In this document: in pieces, positions 34,314 through 46,945 of the stretch | How positions within the stretch are numbered: the stretch's first letter is position 1 | Layout of the letters: each line of letters begins with the position of its first letter | From: Ischnura elegans | Lineage: Eukaryota; Arthropoda; Insecta; Odonata; Coenagrionidae | Assembly (NCBI RefSeq): GCF_921293095.1 | Contig: NC_060247.1 | Location: forward strand, 55,525,111-55,589,110 | Reading direction: 5' to 3' | Length of the DNA: 64,000 bases | Notes under the pieces: generated by a model | Seen by the model: the letters and a program-made list of their open reading frames with translations, nothing else | What the model was told of the DNA's origin: nothing | Databases searched by the model: none | Made by a program: the position numbers and the translations under genes

Positions 34314-35312
34314 ATGAACCTGATTCGTAGGCGGTGTCTTGGGTTGTCCAAAAAACTGGTAACAGCTCAAATAAGGATTTTTTCCTCTAGCGTTGTCGAT
34401 GTGGCCATTGACCCAAATCAAGCTGCTTCCTTTGATGAGCCTTGTATCCTCGTTAATGAAAAAGATGAAGTTGTTGGAAGAGCAAGTAAGAGGGACTGTC
34501 ACTTAGTTGGTGGAAGTAAAAATCACGACGGACTTCTCCTTCATCGCGCGTTTAGTGTTTTCTTATTTAATTCTAAAGGAGAGATGTTAATGCAAAGACG
34601 TTCAAAACAGAAAGTTACCTTTCCTGGTGAGTTTTCTAATGCTTGTTGCAGTCATCCTTTGTATACTGACGAAGAACTGGAAGAAAATGGAAAAGACGGT
34701 ACATCAATAGCTATTGGAGTGAAGAGAGCTGCATCCCGTCGGTTAGAATATGAGCTGGGTATCCCAACTGATCAAACTCAACCTGGTTGCTTTATGTACC
34801 TCACTCGATTCCACTATCATTCCCTCAGTGGAGTTGATGCTTCTCAAAAAAGTATTGAAGCATTCGGAAATATTCCCGTTTGGGGAGAACATGAAATAGA
34901 TTATATCCTGATATTGAGAGGAGATATGGAAATCAAGCCAAACCCGAATGAGGTAAGCATGCAATTGAGATCATTCTGACTCATACCGTTTACCCAATAC
35001 CGTCATAGCGTTTACCCAATCCAGTAGGTTTCTATTCTTCTTATTTTGGTGATTGATTACTCGGTTACTACTGGAAAGTTTTCCAAATCTGGAATCCATT
35101 ATATATAAGATATGTGTTCATTTTTTCAGGTAATGGAAGTGAAGCTTATTTCAAGAGAAGGCTTAGTTCCATTTCTTCACAGTCTGTCAGAGAAAGGTAT
35201 CAAGGTGACACCATGGTTCAAGTTGGTTGTCAAACATTGGCTCCCTCTTTGGTGGGAAAACCTTCACCAGTTGGAAAAATTTCAAGACTTTCACACAATC
35301 CACAAGTTATGA
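34314..35312 (+). CDS. IDI1: Isopentenyl-diphosphate delta-isomerase (type I), two exons, complete
   Basis: Interconverts isopentenyl and dimethylallyl diphosphate in the mevalonate pathway, supplying farnesyl units (in insects also juvenile hormone). Exons 34314-34952 and 35130-35312 are joined in phase 0 across a GT-AG intron of 177 bp and give 273 residues. The Nudix-like fold is clear. Marks are DEPCILVNEKDEVVGRASK at 41-59, HRAFSVFLFNSKGEMLMQRR at 77-96, the catalytic-cysteine motif N109-A-C-C-S-H-P115, and the catalytic/metal motif W190-GEHEIDYIL. The C-terminal half ends LPLWWENL then FQDFHTIHKL. The first 27 residues are basic and free of acids (RRR, KK, RIFSSS), a plausible mitochondrial presequence longer than the cytosolic form. 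The C-terminal tripeptide HKL resembles a peroxisomal PTS1, as in vertebrate IDI. The start has A at -3. A candidate polyadenylation hexamer lies at 35772. Identity is firm; localisation is inference. Confidence 0.96.
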
Positions 35313-37310
35313 GTAATGACTTTATAAACCATGGATTTTATGTGCGTACAAAACAGGTAGTACTTTGTGGCCATGATTTTTTATCATGCTGGATTTTCAT
35401 ATTTGTGATCATGGTTACCATCCTTCGATATGCTGTGACTGTTGTTACCAGAGGGGGATCATTTGTCTTCTGGATGACACCGATGAAATATTTTCATACA
35501 TAAAATACCGCAATTATTTTTAGCAAATGATATGTGAGTTTTAATTCACCTTCACTAAGAATTCTCCTCAATACATTTGACCTAAATTCAACAATCTCAA
35601 AGTAAATACATACGAGAGTATTCAAGTGATTGTACAGCAACTAAAATCTAAGGCCATCACTGAAATCCCTTTGAAATTATCATCGAAAAAGTTATCTAGT
35701 GAAATATTTTAAAATATATTTTAACAAAATCCCAATTCTTTTCTATGTGTGCATGCATTAAATGTAGTCAGAATAAAATTAAAACATGTAAACATATGCT
35801 ATATTCGAAATTAGCCTCTTAGACCCATCACTTCTTGCATTTTGCCATTTTAATCTTGGTCCATGCTCATAAGCCAGTTATTCCTCTTGTTTGTGTGTAC
35901 TCTGTGAAATCAGCGCTTGAGTCATAATTTTCTAATCACTCCTTTATTTATTTGTATCATTTAAGTAATAGCTTAAGGATTCTTTTATTACATGGATTAC
36001 CTCCTTTTATGGGTTCTTGGAAACCATATTTTTATTGATTTACACTTTCAGGTGGTATGGATGAAAAGGTGTCATTCTATTGAGATTCGCCCTCAAAGGT
36101 GATTAGATTTGAATTTGACAGTTTTACATGTTTTCTTCTTTCTCTAATCTGGTTGTAAAAGCCATGAGGTGTATGTTGAAAGTTTACCATATTATTCATT
36201 TCAGTCTCCTCAAGTGGAGTATAACATTTTAACCGAAGATGTGATGATTTAGCTTAACTGTTTTTAATGATTTTTTATTGTTGCTTGAGAAACAGGGATG
36301 TAAAGCCGAGGGCCCCCAATCACCCAGACCACTCCTGCATATGTATATAGTAAACATTGTTGATTTATTTTGATTACTAAGGTGTCATAATGAAATGAAG
36401 TTTTCCCAGAAAAATTTGTGCACCTACCTTAAAGTCCGTCCCACAAATTGGGTGCCTTAGTGTGGACAGATAGGTGCAGTAAGAATTAGCAAAAGGCAGC
36501 CTGGAAAGTAGGGGGAAGCCTGCTATTGGCCTTGGCTTGCTCACATTGAAATAAAGCTTGACATTGCCTTACCAAGTTAGGTAGGGCCCTACTGTGCCAC
36601 TCATTATGAAACATGCATGATATTGGGAGTTGACACCATCTACTCTATAACTTCGGGAAAAGCTAAAATGTGTGGGCCTTTGAGGAAAGTGGAGCCTAGA
36701 GCCTACTGATACCTTTGGGCCTCGAAGTAAAATGCCTCTGAGGATGAAGCAGTGACAGGAGCGATTTAAAGGTGTTTTGGTGGTCGTTATTTCTTTTTTA
36801 TTTTCAGGAAGATTAGAATTGATATTTTTTGTAATTTTCCGATGTCTCCGGCATATTTTTTTTTTCATCTCAGAAATTGAGGCAGAGGTTCATTTTCAAA
36901 ATTGAGAGACAGGCAAAGGCTAAAGAGGGATAACTCTATGAATACTGAAAATTTCAATATGATAGAGTATTATTGCCTAGGTGGAATGCAATACTTAGCA
37001 GGGATAATGCATCAAAGGTCTGACTTGCAGAGGCAAGTGGCATTTAGATATTCATCAATTACTTTGTCATATTTTGTTGACAAGCTGATAAAATGGAAAC
37101 TTATATTGGAGAGCCACCTTAAAAATTACTAAATTTTCATTTTTTCCGGAAATACTGGGTGAGAAAGGGTGGACCCGTCACACTGCAATGGCATAGTCCC
37201 ATGCCAAATCCTTGGTGAGAAATGTTTTTCCTAATAAGAGCACCATAGAAACTTCGTCTCTCAGTACAGAGCTCTCTGGTGGTGGCATACAACTAAGGTC
37301 ATTGCCCATC
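35313..37310. other. Intergenic, downstream of IDI
   Basis: Contains the IDI 3' untranslated region; a candidate AATAAA lies at 35772-35777. No other gene. Frames at 36569-36868 and 36902-37132 have no family features. Confidence 0.45.
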
Positions 37311-37782
37311 TTAACCCTTTTGTGCCGGACCTTCATTGAGGGAAATTCTTCCTCATTACGAGTCTCTTAAAATGTTTCTTTACTCCCCAGTACAAAGCCT
37401 TTTCTCGTCGACTGAAGGACCCTCCCTATCCATTTTTGGACCCAACTCAGTGGGGCGACGAACCCTTTCTTCGGCCTCTGTCCCAGACCCTAGAAGGATT
37501 AAAAGCCCCTTCCTAGAGTGAGTCCGCGGTCAGCTGGCTATAATATTAATGTTAAAAATATGCAAATATTTGTTGTTCGCATTGATTTTTTTACATTCAA
37601 AATGAATTTTGTGTGGAAGAAGGGGCTGGGCTCGCGCTACGGCGGATCTCGAGGGGCGACCGCGTCCGTGGGTCTATTGTGTCTGCCATGGTCACTTTTT
37701 TCAACCTGTGCCGCACAGGCTGGTTGGTTAGGGTAGGAAAATTCGCGCCGCACAGGTGCGGCATTTGGCACGAAAGGGTTAA
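37311..37782. mobile_element. piggyBac-like TTAA-flanked MITE
   Basis: TTAA sits at both edges (37311-37314 and 37779-37782). The ends are CCCTTTTGTGCCGGACC and GCATTTGGCACGAAAGGG. Internal palindromic words near the right end include GCCGCACAGGTGCGGC. It is G+C-rich compared with flanks and non-coding. Confidence 0.75.
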
Positions 37783-37807
37783 GTCTCAACTCGGTGAGAA
37801 ACTGGTC

Positions 37808-38118
37808 GCTTTTCTTGTCCACTGGTTTCAACCCTCCAATGAATTAACACCCCTTCTTGGAATATGAATAAAATCAACTCAGGTAAACTCAATGCAGCAG
37901 CAGTTAGGAGAGGTAAAAATGTGTTAATTTATTATCTGATTAGGTACTTAACCCTAAATACACACAATGCTTTTCTTGTCCACTGGTCTCAACCCTCTCA
38001 TGAATACAACCTTTCTTGGAATATGAATGAACTCAACTCAGGTAAACTCAATACAGTAGGAGTTAGGAGAAGTAAATATGTGTTTATTTTCCGATTAGGT
38101 ACTTAATCTTTAATACAT
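37808..38118. repeat. Tandem duplication of about 161 bp, two units
   Basis: Units start GCTTTTCTTGTCCACTGG at 37808 and again at 37969. They share CTTGGAATATGAAT, CTCAACTCAGGTAAACTCAAT-like text, GTTAGGAGA and GATTAGGTACTTAA. They are about 85-90% alike by eye. It lies directly right of the TTAA element. No coding potential. Confidence 0.85.
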
Positions 38119-41100
38119 GGCTATTCAAAACTAATACTAACCTTGGGTTTTGCTGGGCTATTAATTCATAATAAAAAGATATCAGCATTATTTTTAACTG
38201 TTTGGTTTAGTTTAATTATAACACTAATACATAATGAAAACTCTATAATTTCCACTCAAATAAAAATGGATGAAGCAGTTCTAAGATTAAAACTTTGGTC
38301 AATGTAATAAATACCTAAATTTTCCTAAAATTTTAAATAAATAACCTTATTTAACCCCAAACTTGTTCAGCTAGAAGTTCAAGGGTTGAGCCCACTTTGC
38401 TAAAAGATGGCTTTTAATTAAGCTGTGACTTAAGGCATTATACCATCCATACCTGAGTTTTTTTTTTACTATGGCCGTGGTCACTTCTCATCCCCCTTAT
38501 TATCTACATTCAAAATTCATTCTTTTGCAAATGGAAACTGCGGTGACTATAGCTGACATTGGGCACAGAAGGGTGAAAATCCCATTCAACGGATGGGGTT
38601 CTCTCCTCAGTTGTTCTCTTTGAGGCTCCCCAGAAGTAGTATCAATAATGAATTATATGAAATTTATGATTATTTGTTAGATAAGTACTTATTTTGTCAG
38701 TTGTAATGAGGCTTTGAGGAAATAACACGCTTATGTTAAAGAAGGTGGTTTTTGCTATAAAAAATATAAATGGTCCCTGCAGAATAATGACCAATTTTTT
38801 TTTGTCTTAGAAATGGGTGACTTTTGAGGAGCATTGAGTTATACTGCTGATTTTTGAGGAGGTCAGGAAAATTACTTCTTTGCAATCTGAGGAAACTAAT
38901 ACCAAACAAACTTTCCACTCAATAGGTAAATGACTTAATGTGAATGTTCCGTTTTCCAAAGCAGAGTGCAGGATTACAGGTATGTGAATGCCCCATGGGA
39001 TCCTCTACCTACTGGAATACTGGAGATTGAGATGTTTTAATGACTATGGAAATACCTTGGAAGCCGGGTACTTATTCACAGGCTATTCATCACACCACAA
39101 AATTAAATATTTTGCACAGAAAATTTTGGAAATAATTAATTTTTTACCCTTCTTTTGACAAACTTTTATTTTCCACTTCATGGTAGATAATTTTTGTTAC
39201 AGATTTCTCCATCTTGTAACTTCTCCTTGAAATATTACTGAAAAGGATAAATACTCAACTTTCATTTTCAACCTCATTGAGATTCCTAGTAATGTTGTCT
39301 GATTTTTATGTAATTAAAGGTTAAATATTCACATCCGAGTTTGCAATGCTGTTGTATTTTAATCATAGTCTTCTACCAAAACTTTTTATTACGTTTTACT
39401 GTGTTTTAAGCACATTAATGGCTCTTGATTATTTAATATTCACAATCCATTTTGTGAGTTATCCATGTTATTTTGTCATGTCTCATTAATTTGAAGAATA
39501 TTTCAGTGGTTGGATGCATGATATATTCAAAGGTATTGAGTATCCAAATGGAAATGCATATTTTCTGTAAAGTATATGGTGAGGGAGAGGGTCAGGGGGG
39601 TCCGAATCGCTGCCCCACCCCCACCCCCAAAATATAAAAAACACAATTACTTTGCTTCATCATAGAAGAAAACAAAATATTAGAAAAATCGCAAATCATG
39701 TCTCTGAAGTTGGAATCTAGTTGAATCTCACAATCAGAATAATATGGGCAAAACAGATGGTTAGTCACATGAACACTTAATTTAACAACAGATAATTGGT
39801 GCTTTACTGTAAATGTGTTATGGATGGCTGTGTCACTGTGAACCACAGTGAAAACCTCATCAATTATATATCTTGCAGCCATCTATGCTTCACTTCGTTA
39901 CTTTGTTGTCAACTTTATTACTGCATCTTAAACATATTCACTGTGGCTTACAATTATCCATTCACACCCAGGGAACAGCCAGTAGGAAATAAACAATCAA
40001 TTTAGTGTTGAAATGGTGAAAAATATTATCATCATGGTGAAAATTGGAAAAAATTGAGTATACATTGATATACATTCCTATCTAACAGTTGCTCCTAAAA
40101 TGTCTCATTTGAATCTAAGGACTGTTTGAACCACACTTGGGCAGAAAACCACTCAAATTGTGAGCAGGAGGGTCTAATTCCCAGTAAAACCTGTTTAAGC
40201 TAGCTTAAAAGGGTGGGAAGGATGAGTTGAGAGAAAATCGGGGAGAGATTGTGTGACCTTATCCAGCAGAAAAAATTTCCCAGCCTGCGGAATCAATTGG
40301 AATGAAGGGGCAAAGCATTTTGCAAATCGGTCTTAACAATCGAAAAATGAGAAGACACAACGACATTCAGAACTTCTGATTTCAGCATGGCTTACCCTTC
40401 CCTTTAGTTGTTGTGATATTGCACCCATGAGTGGTTGACCTTTTTAAAAACCACATGCCTACGAATGATTACATTTTCATTGTCATGGCTTTTACCAATA
40501 AAATGGAGAACAATGAAGATGTATAGACCTTATATGTTAGCATTTATTTTCTTCACTAATGATTTCTAACAATTAGAAAAATAATAACTATTCCTATGTA
40601 TGCTGTTATAAGTAATGTTAAATTACATAGGTAATTAGTTAGACTTTTATTTCAAAATTTATTTGAACATTTATTTTAATTTCTAATATTTTATAATTTC
40701 TTGTTGTAATATGGTTTCCTATATTATGTGATCAAAAACCTTTTATAAATTTATTAATATTTAAAGGATTTGGAAACTGGATTTTATTTTTGATAACATA
40801 TGTATACATAAAATATTTTATACCCAATCATGTTCTTGTATGTGAATGTTGTTAATGTTGCAACACATGTACCCTTCTAATGAAAAAATATACTTTGGGG
40901 AATACATTTTATATGATTACTTTTGTTTATAAGTTTTGTAGTATCACTATCGATTGAATAAAGATATATTTTTATTGCTTAATCCAAGGTCTATTTTCAT
41001 TTTATGGTGGAATACTTCTTGAAAACTTATATGTACATATTCCCCAGCTCAACGTATGCATAATTGATATAAACATGAATTGCGAATACCTAAATGAAAA

Positions 41101-41885
41101 CCTTCTCTTTGATTGAAATAATTGATGCTTTGTTAAAAAAATCCTTACATGTTACCCATTAGAGTAGCTTACCCAAAGACACAATAATGATACTGGCTGC
41201 TTTATTAAGTGGTGGTACTAGAATCATGAGTCTGTAGACCAAGTAAGGCTTTGATCCCTCCTCACCCTACACTTCTTGTAGGGCTGGGATTTGGGAAAGA
41301 AAAGGGGTCTCTACTGTAACCATTGCCATTTGGCAAGGTACATAATTTGGTTTAAATGGGTGTTTTCGAGGGAAGGAGAGCTTCATTTAGTTGTCTTGTA
41401 TTGTGTTTGACTGTGTGTGTAACTGAGTGTGAATGAACTTGTGACATGATATGAAACTGCATTTCCTGCCCCCCCCACAAATCCCTGCCTTCCAAATTCC
41501 GGGTTTTCCCATCACGTGACTTAGCATGCGTGCCGAAGAGAGAAGAGTTAATTCCTCCCCCATCCCACCCCCTGAACAATAATGGTGCACGGCGGCTTGC
41601 AACCACCTGAATCTACAACCCATTCCCCCTCAAATAGATAAAACGTGCTTCAAAACCCCCATGGTGAGGAGTCTCAAGATAGGGCTCTTTCCCGATTTCT
41701 CCCCACCTTCCTCACCTCCAGAAAACCAACGCTCTTCGGGATGTAAAACCTCGAGAGCCTCAAGCTGAAAAAGGAACATCGACCCTGGCCTCGTCATGCT
41801 GCCGGAGGGTCTGCCAATTTGTCAAGGCTCCTCATTAAATAAGTGGTCTGATGAGAGAGAGAGGACGACCCAGAGATGTTGGAGT
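38119..41885. other. Intergenic, one MITE fragment
   Basis: No gene recognised. At 39591-39700, GGGGGGTCCGAATCGC then CCCCCAAAATATAAAAAACAC is a fragment of the hAT-type MITE at 6297-6552. The rest is AT-rich with scattered homopolymer runs. Open frames around 41352-41623 show no family features. Confidence 0.45.
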
Positions 41886-42041
41886 TACCATATATGTCTG
41901 AATATAGTCCCCCTTTTTTTCCAAAAATGCCCGTGATAAAAGTTAAGGGGGGGACTATATTCAAACCCATTTTTAAAATTTTTTCCCGAAACTCAAGCCT
42001 CAAAATTTGAGGGGGGGGACTATATTCGGAGGAATATGGTA
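41886..42041. mobile_element. MITE (GAATATAGTCCCCC family, copy 2, uninterrupted)
   Basis: The left TACCATATATGTCTGAATAT mirrors the right CGGAGGAATATGGTA, giving a terminal inverted repeat of about 30 bp. It is 156 bp. The interior GCCCGTGATAAAAGTTAAGG and CTCAAGCCTCAAAAT is shared with 14079-14431. It serves as the empty-site reference for the insertion in that copy. The superfamily is not determined. Confidence 0.85.
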
Positions 42042-42713
42042 GTACCGAAAAGGAGGAGACTAGCGGAAAGAAGGAAACAGGAGAATGAACGGTAGATTTC
42101 CATCGCCAATAAGAAGAAAGTCATCCCATGCCATTCCACAGAGCATTCTCTCAGCCCACGGGGTGCAGAAGATGCAGCGACCACTGAAGGAGCCAACCAA
42201 GGAGATCATCCCTAAGCTGTGAACAAGAGCAGGAAAACCTGGTAAGTAGAACCACAATCCCGAATTACCTCCCCCTAGCAAAGAAGAATCTTGACTTAAA
42301 GCTGCGATTTAGTGATCTTGAAAAAATCCAGTATCCCCTCCCAAGAACCAAAGAAACTGTCCCTGTGTTGAAGAGCCGTTGCTCCCACGTTTTGTTTATT
42401 GCATTTTGATTTTTATCCCCTTCCCCCCCTTTTTTTCAATGATTGCGTGTGTTTCAATGATTGTGTATTTTAGGACAGTGTGTGCTTTCTATCATTAATT
42501 ATGCATAAGGTTAATGTTTTCTTTTCTTGCAAATTCATTTTTGGGTGCCCGTGTCTCAGTGAGAAACCATGCCAAAAACTGATTGGAAGAGAAGCTTTTC
42601 TTTTTATTAAGTTGTCGTTGTTTTGTCGATTTAATCATTTCGGTTATTATCACCGGCCAGTTTGATGTTCAAAGCAAAGAAGGATATTGAATGATTTCAT
42701 ATGCTTTATGTGT
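42042..42713. other. Intergenic, no feature recognised
   Basis: Mixed-composition sequence with T-rich and C-rich runs around 42410-42440. Frames here have no recognisable domain. No element ends were noticed. Confidence 0.4.
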
Positions 42714-42717
42714 ATAT

Positions 42718-44112
42718 TGTGATGGTCCGAGGCCATCACATATGTATATAAAAAATATGATTCCTATTCTAGAGAGCCGATCGTTGGAGGTTTTTGCGAT
42801 TTTGGCAAGAAGGGTTGATTTTTCTTTTGTTCTTTGTTCAGAATTTTAAGTCTATTTCTATGTAAAATCACAGGGTGTATTTTTATTTTATTATGTGTTG
42901 TAAGTTGTGGTACCAGTGCAGTGAAGTTTGCTGTCCGCGGTTGAAATAACCGGTGAAAATACAAGTGAATGTCGAAAATGCGGATGACAAAGAAAGTGAT
43001 GTATTCTGGGAGGCCCTCATACTTATATAAAGCTCTTCCCAAGGTTAAGTGAAAGAAAAAAAGAAGAGATTGAGGTGGATTGAGGGAGAGACCTGAGTGC
43101 CTAAGAGAGTTGTGGTCGAGTAGTTCTCAGCAGGGAGTCTGCCGTCATAGTGGAATCAAGAAGCCAAGGTACGAGAACGCGGCAAAGAGAACAGCGAGCA
43201 GAATTCTGCAAACAGTGGTGTACCGGGCAATGTTCAAGAGCTGATATCATCGCCTCATTGACCTGCCTTTCAACACCCAAGGTTCCTGCAGGATCCATCC
43301 TCGCTCAACAAAAAAAAAAAAGTCGTAAGAATTCTCGTCGCCACATTTTCTGATGGTTCCCACATTTTCAATTACCATAGACTCACTACATATTTTTTTG
43401 GGGTTTCGAGCTCTCGAAACTTATCTCAGTGTTTTGTCCTCCCTTGGTCATTAAATCCTCAGAAATAGAAGACAAGAGACAATGAACTTTAAGAGAAATT
43501 CTCTATTTCCGTAAGTGTCAATCACGGGCATTCATTTGAGGCGATGTCACGTGCCTTGCCCCCAATCTGGTATCCCATTTCAATTATTTTGTATTTAAAG
43601 GCAACGCTGTGTGTTTTGAGGGTTCATTTTTTTTTGTTTATTGAAGATAACTACGTGTGTTTTGAAGGGTTCATTTTTTTTGTTTATTGAAGGAGATGCT
43701 GTGTATGTTGAAAAGGGTTACTATTTCCGTTCTCTCTCTCTATTTTTTTAATTAAATGTGTTGTGAAAAGAACATATTTCGTTTATCTTGCCAAAATCGT
43801 CAAAACATCCTGCATACGATCGCCTCTCAGAGTAGTAACGCGGTGGAAGCAGAAACCTAGAACCAAAACTGGGCCCTTATTTCATTTACGTAGTTTACAT
43901 TCACATTACATTTACATTCGTGTATGCGACAAAAGTCTGCTTGTGGAGGGGCATCAATCGCTCTTTGACTGTACGGTTTCATAGTTGGTCACGGCCGAAC
44001 AGCACCACCTTTAATTAGCAGAACCCTGACTCATCATCCCCGGTTAAATCCCTCGGGAAAGACAAAAAGGGCCGAACCTGAGAAGGGTGGGGAGTGAATC
44101 GGGACCACTACA
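42718..44112. mobile_element. Probable solo LTR (1.4 kb)
   Basis: It starts TGTGATGGTCC and ends GGACCACTACA: TG...CA edges with a short inverted repeat typical of LTRs. It is flanked by ATAT on both sides (42714-42717 and 44113-44116), though the right flank is an AT run, so the duplication is weak evidence. No gag or pol is present. Inside is a two-copy tandem repeat of about 55 bp (43603-43710: GTGTGTTTTGAGGGTTCATT and GTGTGTTTTGAAGGGTTCAT). The family is not identified. Confidence 0.6.
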
Positions 44113-44557
44113 ATATATATTCATGTGTTGTATGTAATATTCTGTTGAACTCAGAATCTATGTTGTAAGCTCTCAGTCTTTTGTGTATGCCAATCATCGC
44201 AGCAAGCCTCCCCACATAATAACTTCTCCTTCCCCTCTTTTCTCCATTCCTCCCTCTCTTTCCCCCCCTCTCCCAAACCAAACCCCAACCACCTCCCCCA
44301 CGTCATACTACATGATGATCACGGCATGCATGTCCTCTTGGTTAAGGCTAGTTTCATAAGGTTGGGGATGGCAGAACTTCACCCTGTTCCTGTGGACATG
44401 AAATGAGCTATCTCAAGTACATAACAAATTAAACTTAGTGCTTCTAGACAATTGGAGAACCATCAGTGGCATGCATTGGGGATAAGCTAGGTTAAGTGCA
44501 TTTACTCAGCACTCGCTAAGGCTGCCTGGCACTTTCACCACTCATCAAGAGTGAATA

Positions 44558-45878
44558 CAGTGGAACTTGGTTAGTACGTTTCTGAAGGGACCACGAAAAA
44601 TGAACGTACTAACCAGGAAAACGTACTAATGAGGAAAGTAAATAATAGCCGTCGGGGTTATTGCAATCAGTGAAAAAGTCGTCATAATTACAATTACTAT
44701 CGGTAGTTCTCATAGGATCGCCTTCCTGAACTCTTTTCACATTTAAAATCAAGAAAATGAGCGCTACCATGAAAAACAATACCATGTGAATAAAAATCGC
44801 AATTTTTCATGGACATCCCGGAGACGATTTCATGATTACGGCGTCTATCTCCCGTGATTTATCCTATACATATTTACAGAACAAGGACGAGTGAAGCTCA
44901 GACAAGCGAAGACAAGTCATTTTTCTTTCTCACAACGTACTCGGAGAATATAACAACAACCCGGAGTAAGTCAACTGGTTTTTTAAACATCATAAAAATT
45001 GGGCAAAATTATATTGACTTTCAAATTACGGCAACAGCCGTAGACATTCGCTTCTGGAATGATACCATTTCGATTGTAAAATCGATCGATATATCGACAG
45101 ATGACACGCAAGATTATTAGATTACGACGTAATTACAAGAAAATTTTATATTAAACAGTTGAAATTTACTTTCAAAATTTGTCTAATGTCGTCTGCTTTC
45201 GTTCCGAGATAAAGTATTTTTAAGCTAAGCTTCGCGTGGAGATCCAGAGGATCGTCTGTTCCCGCAACAGTAGTCAAGTAAATACGCACGACGTCGAGTT
45301 TATGGAGCAGTACTGCTTTAGATAATGTGGGAATTGTCTAATACCTTAAAGACTCATTTCTTCATCATGATAACTCGTGCAATAGCAACAATTGCCCACT
45401 CACGAACTTTGTGCGCAGCAGTGGGCACTCCCAAGCGCTCCAAAGGCAACAGAAGGTGAGGAGCTCGGGGTGGGGAAAATTGGGGCTTCTTATTGGCTGT
45501 AGTTTTTCATAGTCAGACATTCCCGAAAAATGGCCGAATTTTATTATTCAGCACGTCACAAGAATTCAGAAATGCATTTGGATAAATTACGGTAGAAGAA
45601 AGAGATGTGGAATGAATGGAAGAATGTTAATGGCTAATAATAATAAATTAAATCTTGAATTCAGACGTTTGCGACCCTTAAGAAGACACTAGAGAACGAA
45701 TTGCGGGTTGCGTCACGGCAAGCAATTGAGCGTACTAACCAGGAAAGCGCAATTTTTTCAAACGTACTAACCAAATTCTTCTACCTGTATTTTGTTCGGA
45801 TGGTACCGGGACCGAGGGAAATCGCCGTACTAAGGAGGAAAACGTACTAAGGAGGAACGTACTAACCAAGTTCCACTG
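44558..45878. mobile_element. Tc1/pogo-like element with repeated CGTACTAACCAGG motifs
   Basis: The ends CAGTGGAACTTGGTTAGTAC and GTACTAACCAAGTTCCACTG are exact inverse complements (20 bp), flanked by TA (44556-44557 and 45879-45880). The words CGTACTAACCAGGAAA and CGTACTAAGGAGG recur just inside both ends (three or more times on the right). It is 1321 bp with no recognisable transposase; the 88-codon frame at 44854 has no known motif. It is a likely non-autonomous element. Confidence 0.85.
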
Positions 45879-45980
45879 TATTCTGAATTTTCTGGCGATG
45901 GTCAACAGATGGCATTGCATTGGGCCATTCTCACTGTCGAAAGCCTTGGGTTAAGGATAAGCTCACATATCTGAAATCCT

Positions 45981-46100
45981 TTAACCCCTCAAGCGTGACT
46001 TTAAATGCCTGTGGTCCTTCTCTCAGCGTGTGCGACGCAACATCTGTGTCTTTTGAATGCCATGCCTCAAAGCGTGTACGACACACGGTAGGCGTTCGAA
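45981..46100 (+). mobile_element. piggyBac-like left end
   Basis: TTAA followed by CCCCTCAAGCGTGAC, then the recurring words CAGCGTGTGCGACGC and AAGCGTGTACGACAC. This is the end layout of piggyBac-type elements. It lies about 0.85 kb before the piggyBac transposase remnant at 46946-47590 and probably belongs to it. The right end was not found. Confidence 0.5.
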
Positions 46101-46945
46101 AGTTTCATTGGGTATTCCTATCTCTTAATCTTCCATATACATATGTATGTACTTTTATGGAGTATATACGTGAGACATATCTGCCTGATTTCATTCAGTG
46201 CCTCTTAGTTGCCTCTGCTTGTGTGCTCGTATCTTTATAGAATATATTTTCCAGCTGATGCCAGGATGCTTCCTCTAGGAGCAGCGTCTGGTGGACGCTC
46301 ATGGAAGATAGTCTTCCACTTATGCTCCGATTTATGTACTTTCTTAGCAATTGTGTGTTCTATGTGGGGATGTTGAATGCCTTCCTCTGTGGTTCATTAT
46401 CATCTGCTCTTCTGCCTCATCTTTTCCTTTCTCTTTCATCGTGGAAATGATAGTGAAGGCTTGGACCGTCCAGGCATTGTCACTCAATAGTTCTCGGAAC
46501 CTCGAAGACCTGCCAGCATCTGGTATCTTATTTACGACATTGGAAGCTGAGGGTTGGGTTTTTTTTCACGTTTGCTTTGGTGGTTTTATTTTTTTCGGCT
46601 TGGGCCCCTTCCGTATCTGAACCCTTCCTTAGTTGACCATGGCTTCTAGCTCTTATGAGTGGTCCGATGAGCCTGTGCTTGATGCTCTGGAATAAAAGAG
46701 TGCAGAATGTTCTGATACGACTTCGAAAGTTTCAATTCCCCTTTCCCTTGACTCAAAGTTTGAAGATTTATACAATCTCATTTTTCTGGGAATTTTCAAG
46801 AAAATAATTGGGAAGAGATCGGCTGTGAACACGCACCTCTAACCTTTGCGTGTGATTTAGTTAGAAAAAAATATCGCCTATTTGTGTGAAGAGGATCCTT
46901 GACATTGGAGTTTTTTTATGATGAAATATGTAATAACTATTATAG

